NCBI GenBank assembly: GCA_963575745.1
Contig: CAUYUJ010015021.1
Span: 296,362 to 360,361 of the forward strand
Length of the DNA: 64,000 bases
Reading direction: 5' to 3'
Source: Prorocentrum cordatum
Lineage: Eukaryota; Sar; Dinophyceae; Prorocentrales; Prorocentraceae
This document shows positions 21,835 to 32,396 of this stretch, in pieces. How positions within the stretch are numbered: position 1 is the first letter of the stretch; every line of letters begins with the position of its first letter. Below the pieces are notes generated by a model that was not told the DNA's origin, made no database searches, and saw nothing but the letters and a program-made list of their open reading frames with translations. The translations under genes and the position numbers were made by a program.

Positions 21835-22430
21835 AACCCATATAGTTAAAGAAAAGATATATTTACTCAAGGATTCAGCCAGAACGTCCCGCTTGTTCGG
21901 CCGTCTTGAGGGCACTCTTAGGGCATAGTCTGCCGTGCTCCTCGTCTTGGTCTGCCGTGCTCCTCGTCTTGGTCATCCTTTCCGTCGTCTTGAGGGCGCT
22001 CTTGGTGCCTGGTCTGCCGTGCTCCTCGTCTTGGTCTGCCGTGCTCCTCTCGGTTTCAGTGCCTGGTCTGCCGTGCTCCTCGTCTTGGTCTGCCGTGCTC
22101 CTCTCGGTTCCTGCGCGCGGTCTGCCGTGCTCCTGTGGGGAGCACGGCAGACCACAGGAGCACGGCAGACCACACAGGAGCACGGCAGACCACACCTCGA
22201 TTTTTGGAGGATGTCTCGAGCGAAATGGCCATTTTGGGGAATCCGCCAACGAAAAATCCCGTGCAGCGCGGCAACCCATATAGTTAAAGATATAGATATA
22301 TTTACTCAAGGATTCAGCCAGAACGTCCCGCTTGCTTCTCGTACCTCGAAGACGCTTCCCGTCATCCGCCAACGAGTTTCGGGATGGAGCCCGTACCCCT
22401 TAGTTAGAAAAAATTAAGCCCCAGAACCAA
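21835..22430 (+). repeat. Mixed modules after minisatellite copy 1, with unit inversion
   Basis: AACCCATATAGTTAAAGA and TTTACTCAAGGATTCAGCC modules (again at 22270 and 25920-25980) are followed by units containing CTCCTCGTCTTGGTCTGCC. At about 22138 the 20-bp units switch orientation, giving a hairpin (CTCCTGTGGGGAGCACGGC). A GAGGATGTC module then leads into further modules. Confidence 0.7.
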
Positions 22431-22433
22431 AGG

Positions 22434-22834
22434 TGCACGCCGGAGGCGCTTCCCGTCACCCGCCAACGAAAAATGGGAGCCTTTGGGGGTGCTGAATTCC
22501 TCAGAACCAACGGGAGCCTTTGGGGGTGCTTAATTCCCCAGAACCAACGGTACACGCCGGAGGCGCTTCCCGTCACCAGGGGAGGCAGGACGGTCCCAGC
22601 AGGTCGGAGGCCGTCTTGAGGGCAGCCTGGGCCGTTTTGGGGTCTCCGTGGGCCGTCTTGGGGCTCTCCGTGGGCCGTCTTGGGGGCCCCCATGGGGGCC
22701 GTTTGGGGTCTCTTGGGGCCCTCCGTGGGCCGTCTTGGAGCCCTCCGGGGGCGACTCCAAGAGGATGTCGGTTCGGAGCCCCCTCCGGAGCCGATTTTTT
22801 GAGGATGTCCCGAGCGAAACGGCAAAAACAGAAA
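22434..22834 (+). repeat. Module set repeated (CACGCCGGAGG, CTTGGGGGCC, GAGGATGTC)
   Basis: This repeats the modules of 19796-20110 in the same order, with the CACGCCGGAGGCGCTTCCCG module twice and an extra direct repeat of GGGAGCCTTTGGGGGTGCT at about 22475 and 22510. Confidence 0.75.
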
Positions 22835-23325
22835 CCTGACCGGACAAGAACGGGAAGCGCCGTTTTTTATCCACCACGTGCGTCAGAGACCGTATTGGCA
22901 AGAACGTCAGAGAAACCCATAAACGCAACAGAACAGACTAAATGGTGGCCTGCCGCGCTGGTCTGTCGAGGTAGTCTGCTGCCCTGGCCACATCATGGTG
23001 TCGACACCGTGCTTTTCTCTCGGCCACGCGGGCCCCCACCCGTTGTCGCCCAGCCTACTTTTTCTGTTCCAGCCTGTCTTGTCTTTTGTTTGTCCGTCGT
23101 CGTCGTCGCGTGCCTTTCCTTTGTCGTGGTCGTCGTTTTCATTATAATCGTCCGCTGTTGCCGTTCTCGCTGTCGCCGTCGTTATCATTTTATGATTGCG
23201 GTCGTTTTTCTGATTGTTTTTTTGTTGTTGGATTCCGTGTTCGGTTGGTTTTTGTGTTATGTTTGTGGTCGTTTTCTGTCATCGTTTTTTGTCGTAATTT
23301 TCGAGATCGTTATTGACGAAGACGA
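22835..23325 (+). repeat. ~480-bp duplicated block, copy 2
   Basis: Partner of 19150-19640 with only scattered differences, which indicates recent duplication. It leads into an interrupted GAC tract and then directly into minisatellite copy 2, so the ~500 bp separating block and minisatellite in copy 1 is missing here. Confidence 0.9.
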
Positions 23326-23352
23326 CGACGACGACGATGACGACGACGACGA

Positions 23353-25346
23353 TCTGCCGTGCTTCTGTGGCGTCTGCGGTGCTCCTGTGGTCTGCCGTGC
23401 TCCTTCTTGGTTTGCCGTGCTCCTGTGTGGTCTGCCGTGCTCCTGTGCGGTCTTCCGTGCTCCTGTGGTCTGCCGTGCTCCTTTGGGGTCTGCCGTGCTC
23501 CTGTGGAGTTTGCCGTGCGAACGTGTGGTCTGCCGTGCTCCTGTGTGGTCTGGCGTGCTCCTGTATGGTCTGCCGTGCTCTTGTGTGGTTTGCCGTGCTC
23601 CTGTGTGGTCTGCCGTGCTCCCGTGGGGTCTGCCGTGTCCTGTGTGGTCTGCCGTGCTCCTGTGTGGTCTGCCGTGCTCCTGTGTGGTCTGCCGTGCTCC
23701 TTCTTGGTCTGCCGTGCTCATGTGCGGTCTGCCGTGCTCCTGTGCGGTCTGCCGTGCGAACGTGTGGACTGCCGTGCTCATTTGGGGTCTGCCTTGCTCC
23801 TTTGTGGTTTGCCGCGCTCCTGTGTGGTCTGCCGTGCTCCTGTGTGGTCAGCAGACCCAGGGCTGAGGGAAGGCTGGAGCAGTGCTCTGGTGGTCCTTCA
23901 CCCGCCCAGCTCCGTCCCCTCCCACTCTGGACCGATCTTGCGGGAAGCTGGCTTGTGGCAGCGCATCGCGCGTCGGCCGCCAGCCCAGGTGCCGGCCCGG
24001 GCGTTCGGTTCGAGCGCCGGCCTGGGTGCCGGAATCGGCCCGGAAGGGGTTCCAGGGCGCCGGGAGCAGAAAATCAATATTTTCGAAAGAAAAATATGTC
24101 TTGGAGTGGCCTTTTTTCCGCACCGCCTCGGAATTCAATTTTCCGGCGCCGGCCGGCGCCGGAACCGGCCCGGGCGCTGGCCCGGGTGCTGGCCCAGGCG
24201 TTCGGCTCGAGCGCCGGCCCGGGTGCCGGAAGCGGCCCGGAAGGGGTTCCCGGGCGCCGGGAGCAGAAAATCAATATTTTCGAAAGAAAAATATGTCTTG
24301 GAGTGGCCTTTTTTCGGCACCGCCTCGGAATTCAATTTTCCGGCGCCGGCCGGCGCCGGAACCGGCCCGGGCGCTGGCCCGGGTGCTGGCCCGGGCGTTT
24401 GGCTCGAGCGCCGGCCCGGGTGCCAGAAGCGGCCCGGAAGGGGTTCCCGGGCGCCGGGAGCAGAAAATCAATATTTTCGAAAGAAAAATATGTCTTGGAG
24501 TGGCCTTTTTTCGGCACCGCCTCGGAATTCAATTTTCCGGCGCCGGCCGGCGCCGGAACCGGCCCAGGCTGCCGTGCTCCTGTGTGGTCAGCCGTGCTCC
24601 TGAGGCGTCTACGGTGCTCTTTTGGGGTCTGCCGTACTCATTTGGGGTCTGCCGTGCTCCTGTGGTCGGCCGTGCTCATTTGGGGTCTGCCGCGCGCCTG
24701 TGAGATCTGCCGTGCTCCTGTTGGGGAAACGCCAGCGGCGTTCGGGGTACAACAAAAAGGCGCGTTTATGTTGTACCCGCGCGCGGTCTGCCGTGCTCCT
24801 GTGGGTTCCGCCGTGCTCCTGTGGCGTCTGCCGTGCTCCTGTGGCGTCTGCCGGGCTCCTGTGTGGTCTGCCGTGCTCCTTTGTGGTCTGCCGTGCTCCT
24901 GTGGAGTCTGCCGTGCTCCTGTGTGGTCTGCCGTGCTCTTGTGGTCTGCCGTGCTCATTTGGGATTTGCCGTGCTCATGTGGGGTCTGCCGTACTCCTGT
25001 GTGGTCTGCCGTGCTCCGGTGGTCTGCCGTGCTCCTTTGGGGTCTGCCTTGCTACTGTGGGGTCTGCCGTGCTCCTGTGTGGTCTGCCGTGCTCCTGTGG
25101 TTTGCCTTGCTCCTGTGTGGTCTGCCGTGCTCCTTTTGGGTCTGCTCTGCCGTGCTCCTGTGGGGTCTGCCGTGCTCCTGTGGGGTCTGCCGTGCTGCCT
25201 TGTGTGGTCTGCCGTGCTCCTTTGTGGTCTGCCGTGCTCCTGTGTGGTCTGCCGTGCTCCTGTGTGGCCTGCCGTGCTCTTGTGTGGTCTGCCGTGCTCC
25301 TGTTGGTCTGCCGTGCTCTTCTGTGGTCTGCCGTGCTCCTATGGGG
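23353..25346 (+). repeat. 20-bp minisatellite, copy 2 (with insertion at 23853-24568)
   Basis: The order of variant units follows copy 1 closely, showing that this is a duplication and not independent growth. Differences: extra units at the left end, one unit lost near 25197, a ~540-bp deletion at about 25353 relative to copy 1 (joining directly to TTGTTCGGCCGTC), and a ~716-bp insertion. Confidence 0.9.
23853..24568 (+). repeat. Insertion in minisatellite copy 2 containing a 197-bp tandem repeat
   Basis: A short unique leader (23853-23985) is followed by about three units of 197 bp. Each has a CCGGCGCCGGCCGGCGCCGG palindrome, GGCCCGGGCGCTGGCCCGG, GGGCGCCGGGAGCAGAAAAT and CAATATTTTCGAAAGAAAAA. 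The insertion is bounded by a repeated 24-bp piece of the minisatellite (23829-23852 and 24569-24592, ending TGTGTGGTCAGC), a unit variant present once in copy 1. This resembles a target-site duplication. Confidence 0.75.
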
Positions 25347-25354
25347 TCTGCCGT

Positions 25355-25920
25355 TGTTCGGCCGTCTTGAGGGCACTCTTAGGGCATAGTCTGCCGTGCT
25401 CCTCGTCTTGGTCTGCCGTGCTCCTCGTCTTGGTCATCCTTTCCGTCGTCTTGAGGGCGCTCTTGGTGCCTGGTCTGCCGTGCTCCTCGTCTTGGTCTGC
25501 CGTGCTCCTCTCGGTTCCTAAGCCTGGTCTGCCGTGCTCCTCGTCTTGGTCTGCCGTGCTCCTCTCGGTTCCTACGCGCGGTCTGCCGTGCTCCTGTGGG
25601 GAGCACGGCAGACCACCTGCTCATTTTCTGAGGACGTCCCGAGCGAAAACGTCATTTTTAACATAAGAGGTTCTAAAACACCTCTGTCGGCATCTCATTT
25701 TTTCGAGGATGTCTCGAGCGAAACGCTCATTTTTCATGCATAACAAAATTTTTTGATATTTTTCAACATCCCGATTTTTTGAGGATGTCTCGAGCGAAAC
25801 CGTCATTTTTAACATAAGACGTCTTAAACGATAGCCTCCAACACCTCGATTTTTCGAGGATGTCTCGAGCGAAATGGCCATTTTGGGGAATCCGCCAACG
25901 AAAACCCCCGTGCAGCGCGG
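25355..25920 (+). repeat. Modules after minisatellite copy 2 (GTCTTGAGGG, inversion, GAGGATGTC x4)
   Basis: Units with CTCCTCGTCTTGGTCTGCC repeat those at 21930-22130. An inversion of the 20-bp unit occurs at about 25603. Four GAGGATGTC(T/C)CGAGCGAAA modules follow at roughly 75-bp spacing with AT-richer spacers (AACATAAGA). Confidence 0.75.
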
Positions 25921-25927
25921 CAACCCA

Positions 25928-25930
25928 TAG

Positions 25931-25964
<34 letters not shown>

Positions 25965-25966
25965 TT
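25928..25966 (+). repeat. (AT)n microsatellite
   Basis: ATATAT run inside the CCCATAGATAT...TTTACTCAAGG module; the equivalent place at 22280 has no expansion. Confidence 0.95.
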
Positions 25967-26144
25967 ACTCAAGGATTCAGCCAGAACGTCCCGCTTGCTT
26001 CTCGTACCTCGAAGACGCTTCCCGTCATCCGCCAACGAAAAATGGGAGCCTTTGGCGGTGCTTAATTCCCCAGAACCAACGGTACACGCCGGAGGCGCTT
26101 CCCGTCATCCGCGGCCGCGCTTGTGCGGCATTGGTTTGTTCAGT

Positions 26145-26570
26145 GAACGTGGTTTAGGTCGCGGATGGGTCGCGGGCTCTCCACCTCCACTTGGAAGGAA
26201 TGCAAAAGCAGCCCGCCGCAGGCGCCAAAAAAATTGCTTGTGCACTGAACGTGGTTTAGGTCGCGGGTGGGCCGCGGGTTCTCCACCGGGAACGAATGCA
26301 AAAGATGCCCGCCGCAGGCGCAGAAAAATATGGTTTGTACCCTGAACGTGGTCGCGGGTGGGCCGCGGGCTCTCCACCTGAAACGAATGCAAAAGATGCC
26401 CGCCGCAGGCGCCGAAAAATGTGGTTTGTACCCTGAACGTGGGATGGGTCGCGGGTTGGTCGCGAGTTGGTCACGGGGTGGGTCGCGGGCTCTCCACCTG
26501 GAAGGAATGCAAAAAAGCCCGCCGCAGGCGCCGAAAATGGTGGCTTGTACCTTGAACGTGGTTTGGGTCG
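26145..26570 (+). repeat. ~100-bp tandem array, 4 to 5 units
   Basis: Units share GAACGTGGTTTAGGTCGCGG, GGGCTCTCCACCTG, GGAATGCAAAAG, GCCCGCCGCAGGCGC and TGGTTTGTACCCT. Starts lie near 26145, 26247, 26343, 26434 and 26552. Confidence 0.85.
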
Positions 26571-26790
26571 CGGGTGGGTCGCGGGGTAGGTCGCGGGTGG
26601 GTCGCGGGTGGCTCGCGGGGTGGGTGGCGGGGTGGGTCGCGGGGTGGGTCGCGGGGTGGGTCGCGGGGTGTGTTGCGGGTGGGTCGCGGGTGGCTCGCGG
26701 GGTGGGTGGCGGGGTGGGTCGCGGGGTGGGTCGCGGGGTGGGTCGCGGGGTGGGTCGCGGGTGGGTCGCGGGGCGGGTTGCGGGTGGGAC
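26571..26790 (+). repeat. GGGTGGGTCGCG tandem array
   Basis: Short GGGTGGGTCGC(G) units of 10 to 11 bp with GTGGCTCGC variants and one internal duplication (26600-26690 against 26690-26770). It grows out of the GGTCGCGGGTGGG end of the preceding ~100-bp unit. Confidence 0.85.
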
Positions 26791-26801
26791 GACGACAACA
26801 A

Positions 26802-26809
26802 ACAACAAC

Positions 26810-26869
<60 letters not shown>

Positions 26870-26871
26870 CG
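26802..26871 (+). repeat. (CAA)n microsatellite
   Basis: AACAACAAC run with two AAACAAC breaks at the left. Confidence 0.95.
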
Positions 26872-26879
26872 AGAATCCG

Positions 26880-27340
26880 CACCGCGGAATTCCACTTCAG
26901 CCACGCACCCAGGGACAGTGAATGACCGTTCGGCCCCCTCACTCTGACATGTGCTCGTGACATTCGATTTGCCAGTCTTTACGAAGCCGAATGATCCCGA
27001 CGGGTTCCAGCATGCGCGCACGACGTCGTGCGTTTGTGCACGTCGTCCTCATTATTTGCAAGGCTCTTGCGACAACTCTCGCGCAAGGGTGTTCGGGGGA
27101 AGGCACATGGTAGCATGTGATGAACGTGTTGAAAGACATTATTTTGCCGCACGTATTCGCACAAGCGCGGGCGCATGTGTTTGTTGTAAACCGTTGTTGC
27201 GAAACGTGTTTTTTTGTCGTTCGTATGTTCGGGGCACTCAGGTTTGAAATCCGACGACGTTCACGTCTTCCCATATGTTGAGAATGGAGTTTTGGGAATT
27301 CGAGACGTTCGATCAGCGGGTGCGCGCATCTGGTCGCGGA
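26880..27340. other. Repeat-poor stretch, no gene recognised
   Basis: Lower-GC sequence without tandem structure. Short frames occur but none is convincing. Confidence 0.35.
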
Positions 27341-27422
27341 GGAGGATGAAGAGGATGGAGAACAATGAGGAAGGATGGAGGAGGAGGAAGAGGAGGAAGA
27401 GGAGGAGGAGGAGGATGATCGA
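27341..27422 (-). repeat. GGA microsatellite
   Basis: (GAG)n with GAT and GAA interruptions. Confidence 0.85.
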
Positions 27423-27719
27423 AGATGATGGGGGAACATGAGAACAGTTCCCTCTTGCACGACGCGTCCAGGTCGCCCCGCCCGCCAGCTTTATGGGAGG
27501 CCGGCGCCAGCTGCCGGCGACCTGTGCCGGGGGGCGACGGCGGCGGACGTGGCGCCATCGCCAGCATCGGCGGCAGCGCTGCCGACGACGCCGCCGCCAA
27601 CGACGCCGACGACGGCGCCGACGACGGCGACGACGACGACGACCGAAAGAAGGAGCAGGAGCCGAGGGGGCGGAAGGAGCGAGTGGTCGGACGTGGGGGT
27701 TTCGGGCGGCAACGTTTTG

Positions 27720-28045
27720 AGGGGGACAGGCTCAGGAGGGGGGGGCGGGCGGGGAAATGCAGACCCCGGGATCCTCCCCCTCGTCCTCCTCCTCGTCTCG
27801 GTATCGTTTCACCAATCCACATCCCCATCTCCATCCCCTTCGAGACCCCCACCAAATTACTACCCCAGTTTGGGATACACACCTCGAAACTCGAAGGGAA
27901 TGACCTATATCCTTATTTAGGAGGGTAAATCGGCCAGTGGGGCCTAAGTCACGCAGCTGGGGATGGGGATCGGTTAAACGATACTCAAACATGAAGGGGG
28001 ACAGGCTCAGGGGGGGCGGGCGGGGCAATGCAGACTCCGGTTGTC
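27720..28045. repeat. Local direct and inverted repeats
   Basis: GGGGGACAGGCTCAGG...GCGGGCGGGG...ATGCAGAC occurs at 27720-27765 and 27990-28035 in the same orientation. Between them, GTATCGTTTCACCAATCC at about 27802 is roughly reverse-complementary to GGATCGGTTAAACGATAC at 27967. No gene is evident. Confidence 0.6.
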
Positions 28046-29690
28046 CTCCTTTCAGGCGATCGCAAACATGGATTAAGGGGGCGTGGATTAGCGACGGCTC
28101 CCGTTTCCATGAAGAATCGCGGATTGCCGCCGCCGAGTGAGGCGGCGCCAGCCGCATTGTGGAGAGGGCACCTCCCCCCGATCCATGGAATTGGCGGCCG
28201 CGCGCCAAGTCCTCGGATCGCCAATCCATGTTTGCGCGCCCCCGATCTTTGTCCTCCTCCTCCTCCTCTTTGCATGGGGGGTAGGTAAGTATCAATGGTT
28301 CGGCCCAGGAGCTTGGCTCGGTCTGTGTTCCCGTTTGAGACCCGGTCCCTCGGACCCCTCAGGCTGGAGCGTTTGGGGCCAAGGCGGTGAAGTAAGGAAC
28401 AGAACTCGTTGGAAGATTATCGTTGTTCCATGGGCATTTTTACGGTTGTTTCTTTAGCGTTTCTCGTGTTCCCAAGCGCGCTTGGGGCCGACGAGGGACT
28501 TCGTTCCTTATTTCGCATTCTTTATCGTAGGAGCTTGACAACAACCACCACGGCCACTACAAAGATCGAGGAGTGAACAATTGTCTGAAGACATGCAGTC
28601 CACGGTCGCGGATATCCGTGTGTTTCTGTTTATGCATGTCTTGTTTTTTCATTTAGCCATGGTTTTGGCGGCGGTGCCGATGACGACGACGACCGCGGCA
28701 ATAATCACAACGACCATGAGGACGACGGTGAAGATGCGGTCGCATTGTTCGGGTGTATTGTGTCTTCCACACAGTGTGGATGAAGCTTTGTGCTCTAAAA
28801 TTCAATCGTCTCTTCTGCTGAGAGCACGTAGTACGTAGTAGTATGTAAGTAGCTCTGTTCAGAAAGACCTTGCGGTCTAGGGAGAATGGTGGCGATTGGC
28901 AGAGGTTCACAGGAGAGGCGAGGGGAGCCGGGGCAGCGAGGAGGGATGGTTGGGTCATGGGGTTCACCTTGGCGCTGCATGAAGGCACCAAGATGGGGGA
29001 AGTTGGGGCATGCGCCGACGTCGTGAACAACACACACACACGCACTCATGGAAGGTCCGAAACTGCACGAGCGAGATCACGCGCGCAGAGAGAGGCGGAG
29101 GGAGGGAGACAGGGGGAAAGGGGAGAGAGGGAGGTGTGCGGGCAGCTCGAGGAGGCTGGGCAGCGCTGACGGGGAGAGCCGGGGAGGGAAGGTGTCATGG
29201 TGCCAACATCGCAGAGCGGATGCCGTTCGGAAATCACTGGGATGGGCCTGGAGTGTCCTGGAGAATTTCGTTCCGGATTTCGACGACAGAATTGATCTAC
29301 CCCAGATTTGATCGTTCCGTCACCTCTACGAGCAGAAATACGTAGAGTGCCATGCAGATGCGCCAAATCTATACGTATTTGTCTGCAGATTCGAACGGAT
29401 GAACCAATTTGGGGGTACATCAACTCTGAAGTCGATCCCCTACTCGAGTTGTGGGCCTGCGCCGCCCCAAGCTCGGCCGCAGCACCCACGCTCGCAGGCG
29501 ATCCCTCCCCCCGCGGAGGGGATCCTCCCACCGGGGATCTTCGCGCCGCAGTGACCTTCATGGTGCACGGCTTTCGCGAGGCTCGCGGGAGGTGGCCGCG
29601 AGCACGCCAGCCGCTCCAGCCGCATCGCAGGCAGCGGTCGGCAAGGCCGCGCACGCACAGTCCATCTTGCCGAGGTCCCTCGCTTTCGGC
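28046..29690. other. No gene recognised
   Basis: Mostly non-repetitive. A short CACACACACA run lies at 29031-29041. Frames of up to ~200 residues exist on both strands but are mutually overlapping and compositionally biased. Confidence 0.35.
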
Positions 29691-29865
29691 GGCGAGCGAT
29701 GGGGGGGGGGTGAGAAGGGGAAGGCTTTCTCAGAGGGCGGCGGGGCTTCTCAGACGCCCTCGCGCCTGCTGAGAGCTTTTCTGTGTCTTCCCGGAAGGCT
29801 CAGGACACTGCTCAAACGGCCGGGGCAGTTCTGAGCCTTCTGTGAGGGCCCGCCCCTTCTCACGT
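29690..29865. repeat. CTTCTGAGAAG dispersed family, copy at 29.7 kb
   Basis: It opens with CGGCGGCGAGCGATGGGGGG and continues with GGCTTTCTCAGAGGGCGGCG and GGGGCTTCTCAGACGCCC, matching the family seen at 0.47 kb (GGCCTTCTCAGAAGGCGGCG), with the CGGCGGCGAGCGA lead also present at position 53. Confidence 0.6.
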
Positions 29866-30039
29866 CTCACCCTCGCTCGCCGCCGGCTCTTGCGTGTCGC
29901 CGAGCAGGGCCTGGGCACCCCTGGAAGTCTGGACCCTTTCCCGGGGGCTGGTGCTTCATCCGGGGTCATCTCTTGACGGTCCCGGGGCCCGGCGAGGGCC
30001 CCTGAGCAGAGGCAGGAGACGGCCAAACACTTCCCGTCG

Positions 30040-30350
30040 TGATTTTTGTCGTTGGCGCGGTCGGTTGTTGTCCGTCGGTGCGTTGTCGGCGTCGGTCGGT
30101 GGGTTGTCGTCATCATCGTCATCGTCCTCGTCGTGGTCGTCCTCGTCGTCCTCGTCGTCGTCGTCCTCGTCGTTGTCGTCCTCGTCGTCTTCGTCGTCCT
30201 CGTCGTCCTCGTCCTTGTCCTCGTCGTCCTCATCCTCGTCTTGGTCATCGTCGGCCCGTCGCTGCCGCCGTCGCCGCCGCCGTCGCCGTCGTTGTTGGCG
30301 TCGGCGTCGTCGTCGGCCTCGTCGTCGTCGTCGGTCTGTCTCTCAGTCCT
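30040..30350 (+). repeat. GTC/CTC trinucleotide block (left half of a complementary pair)
   Basis: Pyrimidine-rich on the + strand: GTCGTCCTCGTCGTC with GTCGGT interruptions. Its complement type follows at 30515-30960. Confidence 0.9.
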
Positions 30351-30514
30351 TCGTCGTGCGGCGGCGCGGCTTGCCCGTCGGCCCTTCCCCCCCGGCCTGG
30401 TCGGGGGCGGGCTCCGCGGACTGCAGCAAGTCGCAGGCGGCGTGCAGCTCCTGCGGGGCGGTGCAGTGGCGCGGGGCCCGGGCGCGCGGGTGGCGGGGCC
30501 GCGGGCCCGTCCCA

Positions 30515-30637
30515 AGACGGTGACGACGGCGACGACGGCGACGACGACGACGACGACGAACGACGAACGACCGAGCGACGGACTGACGGCGACGACGACG
30601 ACGACGAACGACCGAACGACAAGCGACGACGACGGTG

Positions 30638-30674
<37 letters not shown>

Positions 30675-30782
30675 GGGCGACGGCGACGGCGACTACGACG
30701 ACCATCACCACCACCACCACCACCTCCACCACCACCCACCACCCACCACCACCACCACCACCACCACCACTGAGCGACGGAC

Positions 30783-30815
<33 letters not shown>

Positions 30816-30817
30816 AC

Positions 30818-30849
<32 letters not shown>

Positions 30850-30960
30850 CGACGAACGACGATGACGAAGACGAATGTTGAACGACCGAGCGACCGAGCG
30901 ACGGACTGACGACGACGACGAGAAGCGACGACAAACGACGACCACGACGACCGCCGCTCG
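30515..30960 (+). repeat. GAC/CGACGG trinucleotide block (right half), with CAC core
   Basis: (GAC)n and (GGC GAC)n runs, with a CAC/ACC array at 30700-30770. Repeated phrases of the type GACGAACGACCGAGCGACGG occur several times, so part of it is a longer-period repeat. The block can pair with 30040-30350. Confidence 0.9.
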
Positions 30961-30999
30961 CCCCGCGGCGGGCAAGGGCAGGACAGCGGGCCATGGCAG

Positions 31000-31880
31000 G
31001 GGCCGCGGGGTCCGTCCCGCCCCCTCCTCCCCGGGCTGCTCGTCCGCTCCTGTCGCTCCTTCTCCTCCTCCCCCCTCTCCGGGGCTCGTTTCGATTCCTC
31101 CAGTTCGATTCGGTTCGACTTCGATGGCTTCCGATTGCGACTCGAGTCGACTTCGGATTCCGATTTAGGCTCCGATTCCCCAATGGAGACTAATTGCTGT
31201 GCCGATTTCCGCCGATCCCACTTTTCTCGGTTCGGCTGCCACTTTCCGCCGATCCGATTCATTTTGATCGCCGATCCGACTTATCGATTCGATTCTGGGC
31301 TCTCCTGCCACTCCCTGTCGCTGCTGCATTGCCGAATCGTTGTCTAGGTCACGGTTCACGGCATGAGCCTGCCGATCGGCGGTCTGCTTGTGCGGTGTTC
31401 CTTGTTTGCCTGGCGATCTCTTGATTCGCAATGTGGTTGTGGCACCCAGAGGACGTGCTCTCGCGTTCTAAAGCCATGCCTGCGGCACATTCTTGGTCGT
31501 CCCCGGCCTCCGCGGTGGCCCTCGCCGCGACCCCGGACCGTCCAACAATGCACCTGGGGCCGTTCTCAGCCCCCTGGCGCTTCGAGGAAGAGAAGTTGGA
31601 TTTCGTGCATCGGCGCGGAGGTCCGCGTGGATTTCGGGTTCCCGCGCGGGCTTTTGGACTCGGCGCTGGGCCTCCATGGCGGCACGAAACCGCCCCTGGC
31701 GCGCGCGCTCCGCGCGCCAGAGAGGGGGGTGGGTCCGACGGGTCGTCGCTGGCGTTGTGACAGGGTCACGGCGGCACGCTCTTGGTGAAACAATTGGCCA
31801 CGGGGAAGGGGTGAAGAAGCCACGACGTCAGAGATCAGGGCTCCCCACCCATTTCTGGCGGCGCGCCCGTGGGGGAAGTG
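31000..31880. other. No gene recognised; GATTC/TCGATT-rich patch
   Basis: At 31085-31310 short GATTCGATT and CCGATTCC variants recur, reminiscent of a degraded hexamer repeat. A GCGCGCTCCGCGCGCCAG palindrome at about 31706 matches the loop of the foldback at 286-422, so a decayed relative may lie at 31610-31740. Confidence 0.4.
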
Positions 31881-32010
31881 AGGCGGGGCCAGCCTTCTCA
31901 TAAGGCTCGGAAGTCCCGGGGCCTTCTGAGAAGTTCCTGCAGCCTTCCCAGAAGACACGGAAAGTATCCCAGCATGCGCGAGAGTTTCTGAGACGTCCTG
32001 CCGCCTTTTG
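31880..32010. repeat. CTTCTGAGAAG dispersed family, copy at 31.9 kb
   Basis: GCCTTCTCATAAGGCTC, GGCCTTCTGAGAAG and GCCTTCCCAGAAG follow each other at about 40-bp spacing, each a short hairpin, as in the other family members. Confidence 0.6.
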
Positions 32011-32094
32011 ACGAGTCTTCTCCTTCTCGCTTCCCCCCCGATCGCTCGCCGCCGCCCCCACCCGCTTCCTTCTGGGGCAGTCGGACACAGGAGG

Positions 32095-32111
32095 CTTTGA
32101 TGAACGCGAAG
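32095..32111 (+). repeat. 17-bp perfect inverted repeat, left copy
   Basis: CTTTGATGAACGCGAAG. Its exact reverse complement is at 46630-46646, so the pair brackets the whole retrotransposon nest. An 11-bp part (TGAACGCGAAG) also occurs at 47066, so it may belong to a wider family and not be a terminal repeat. Confidence 0.7.
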
Positions 32112-32298
32112 CAGTAAGTATTTATAAATGGTTATAGTGATGCTATGTTAGAGTTCACTAGGAGGATTTAGGATAGGTTAGGATGCTATTTAGGATTGGT
32201 TAGGGTGGCCTTTAGCTTTAGTGACGATTAGGTAGACTATTTCGTCCTATGGGAGCTACAGGCTTCTATCATCAGCGATAGTTGCGAAGCCTAGAGCT

Positions 32299-32396
<98 letters not shown>

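Noticed and set aside
19910-25370. Open frames of 380-690 residues reading CRAPVWSAVLLCGLPCS-type repeats, and the opposite-strand EHGRPHRSTADHTGARQTT frames
   Set aside because: They come from a 20-bp minisatellite whose unit lacks stops in every phase on both strands. Frames overlap completely and insertions and deletions ignore the reading frame.
30245-31183. 312-residue Arg/Ser/Val-rich minus-strand frame
   Set aside because: Product of GAC/GTC triplets; frame open in several phases.
32300-32392. Tail-to-tail poly(A) junction of two retroposons
   Set aside because: That would read A then T on the + strand; here it is T then A.
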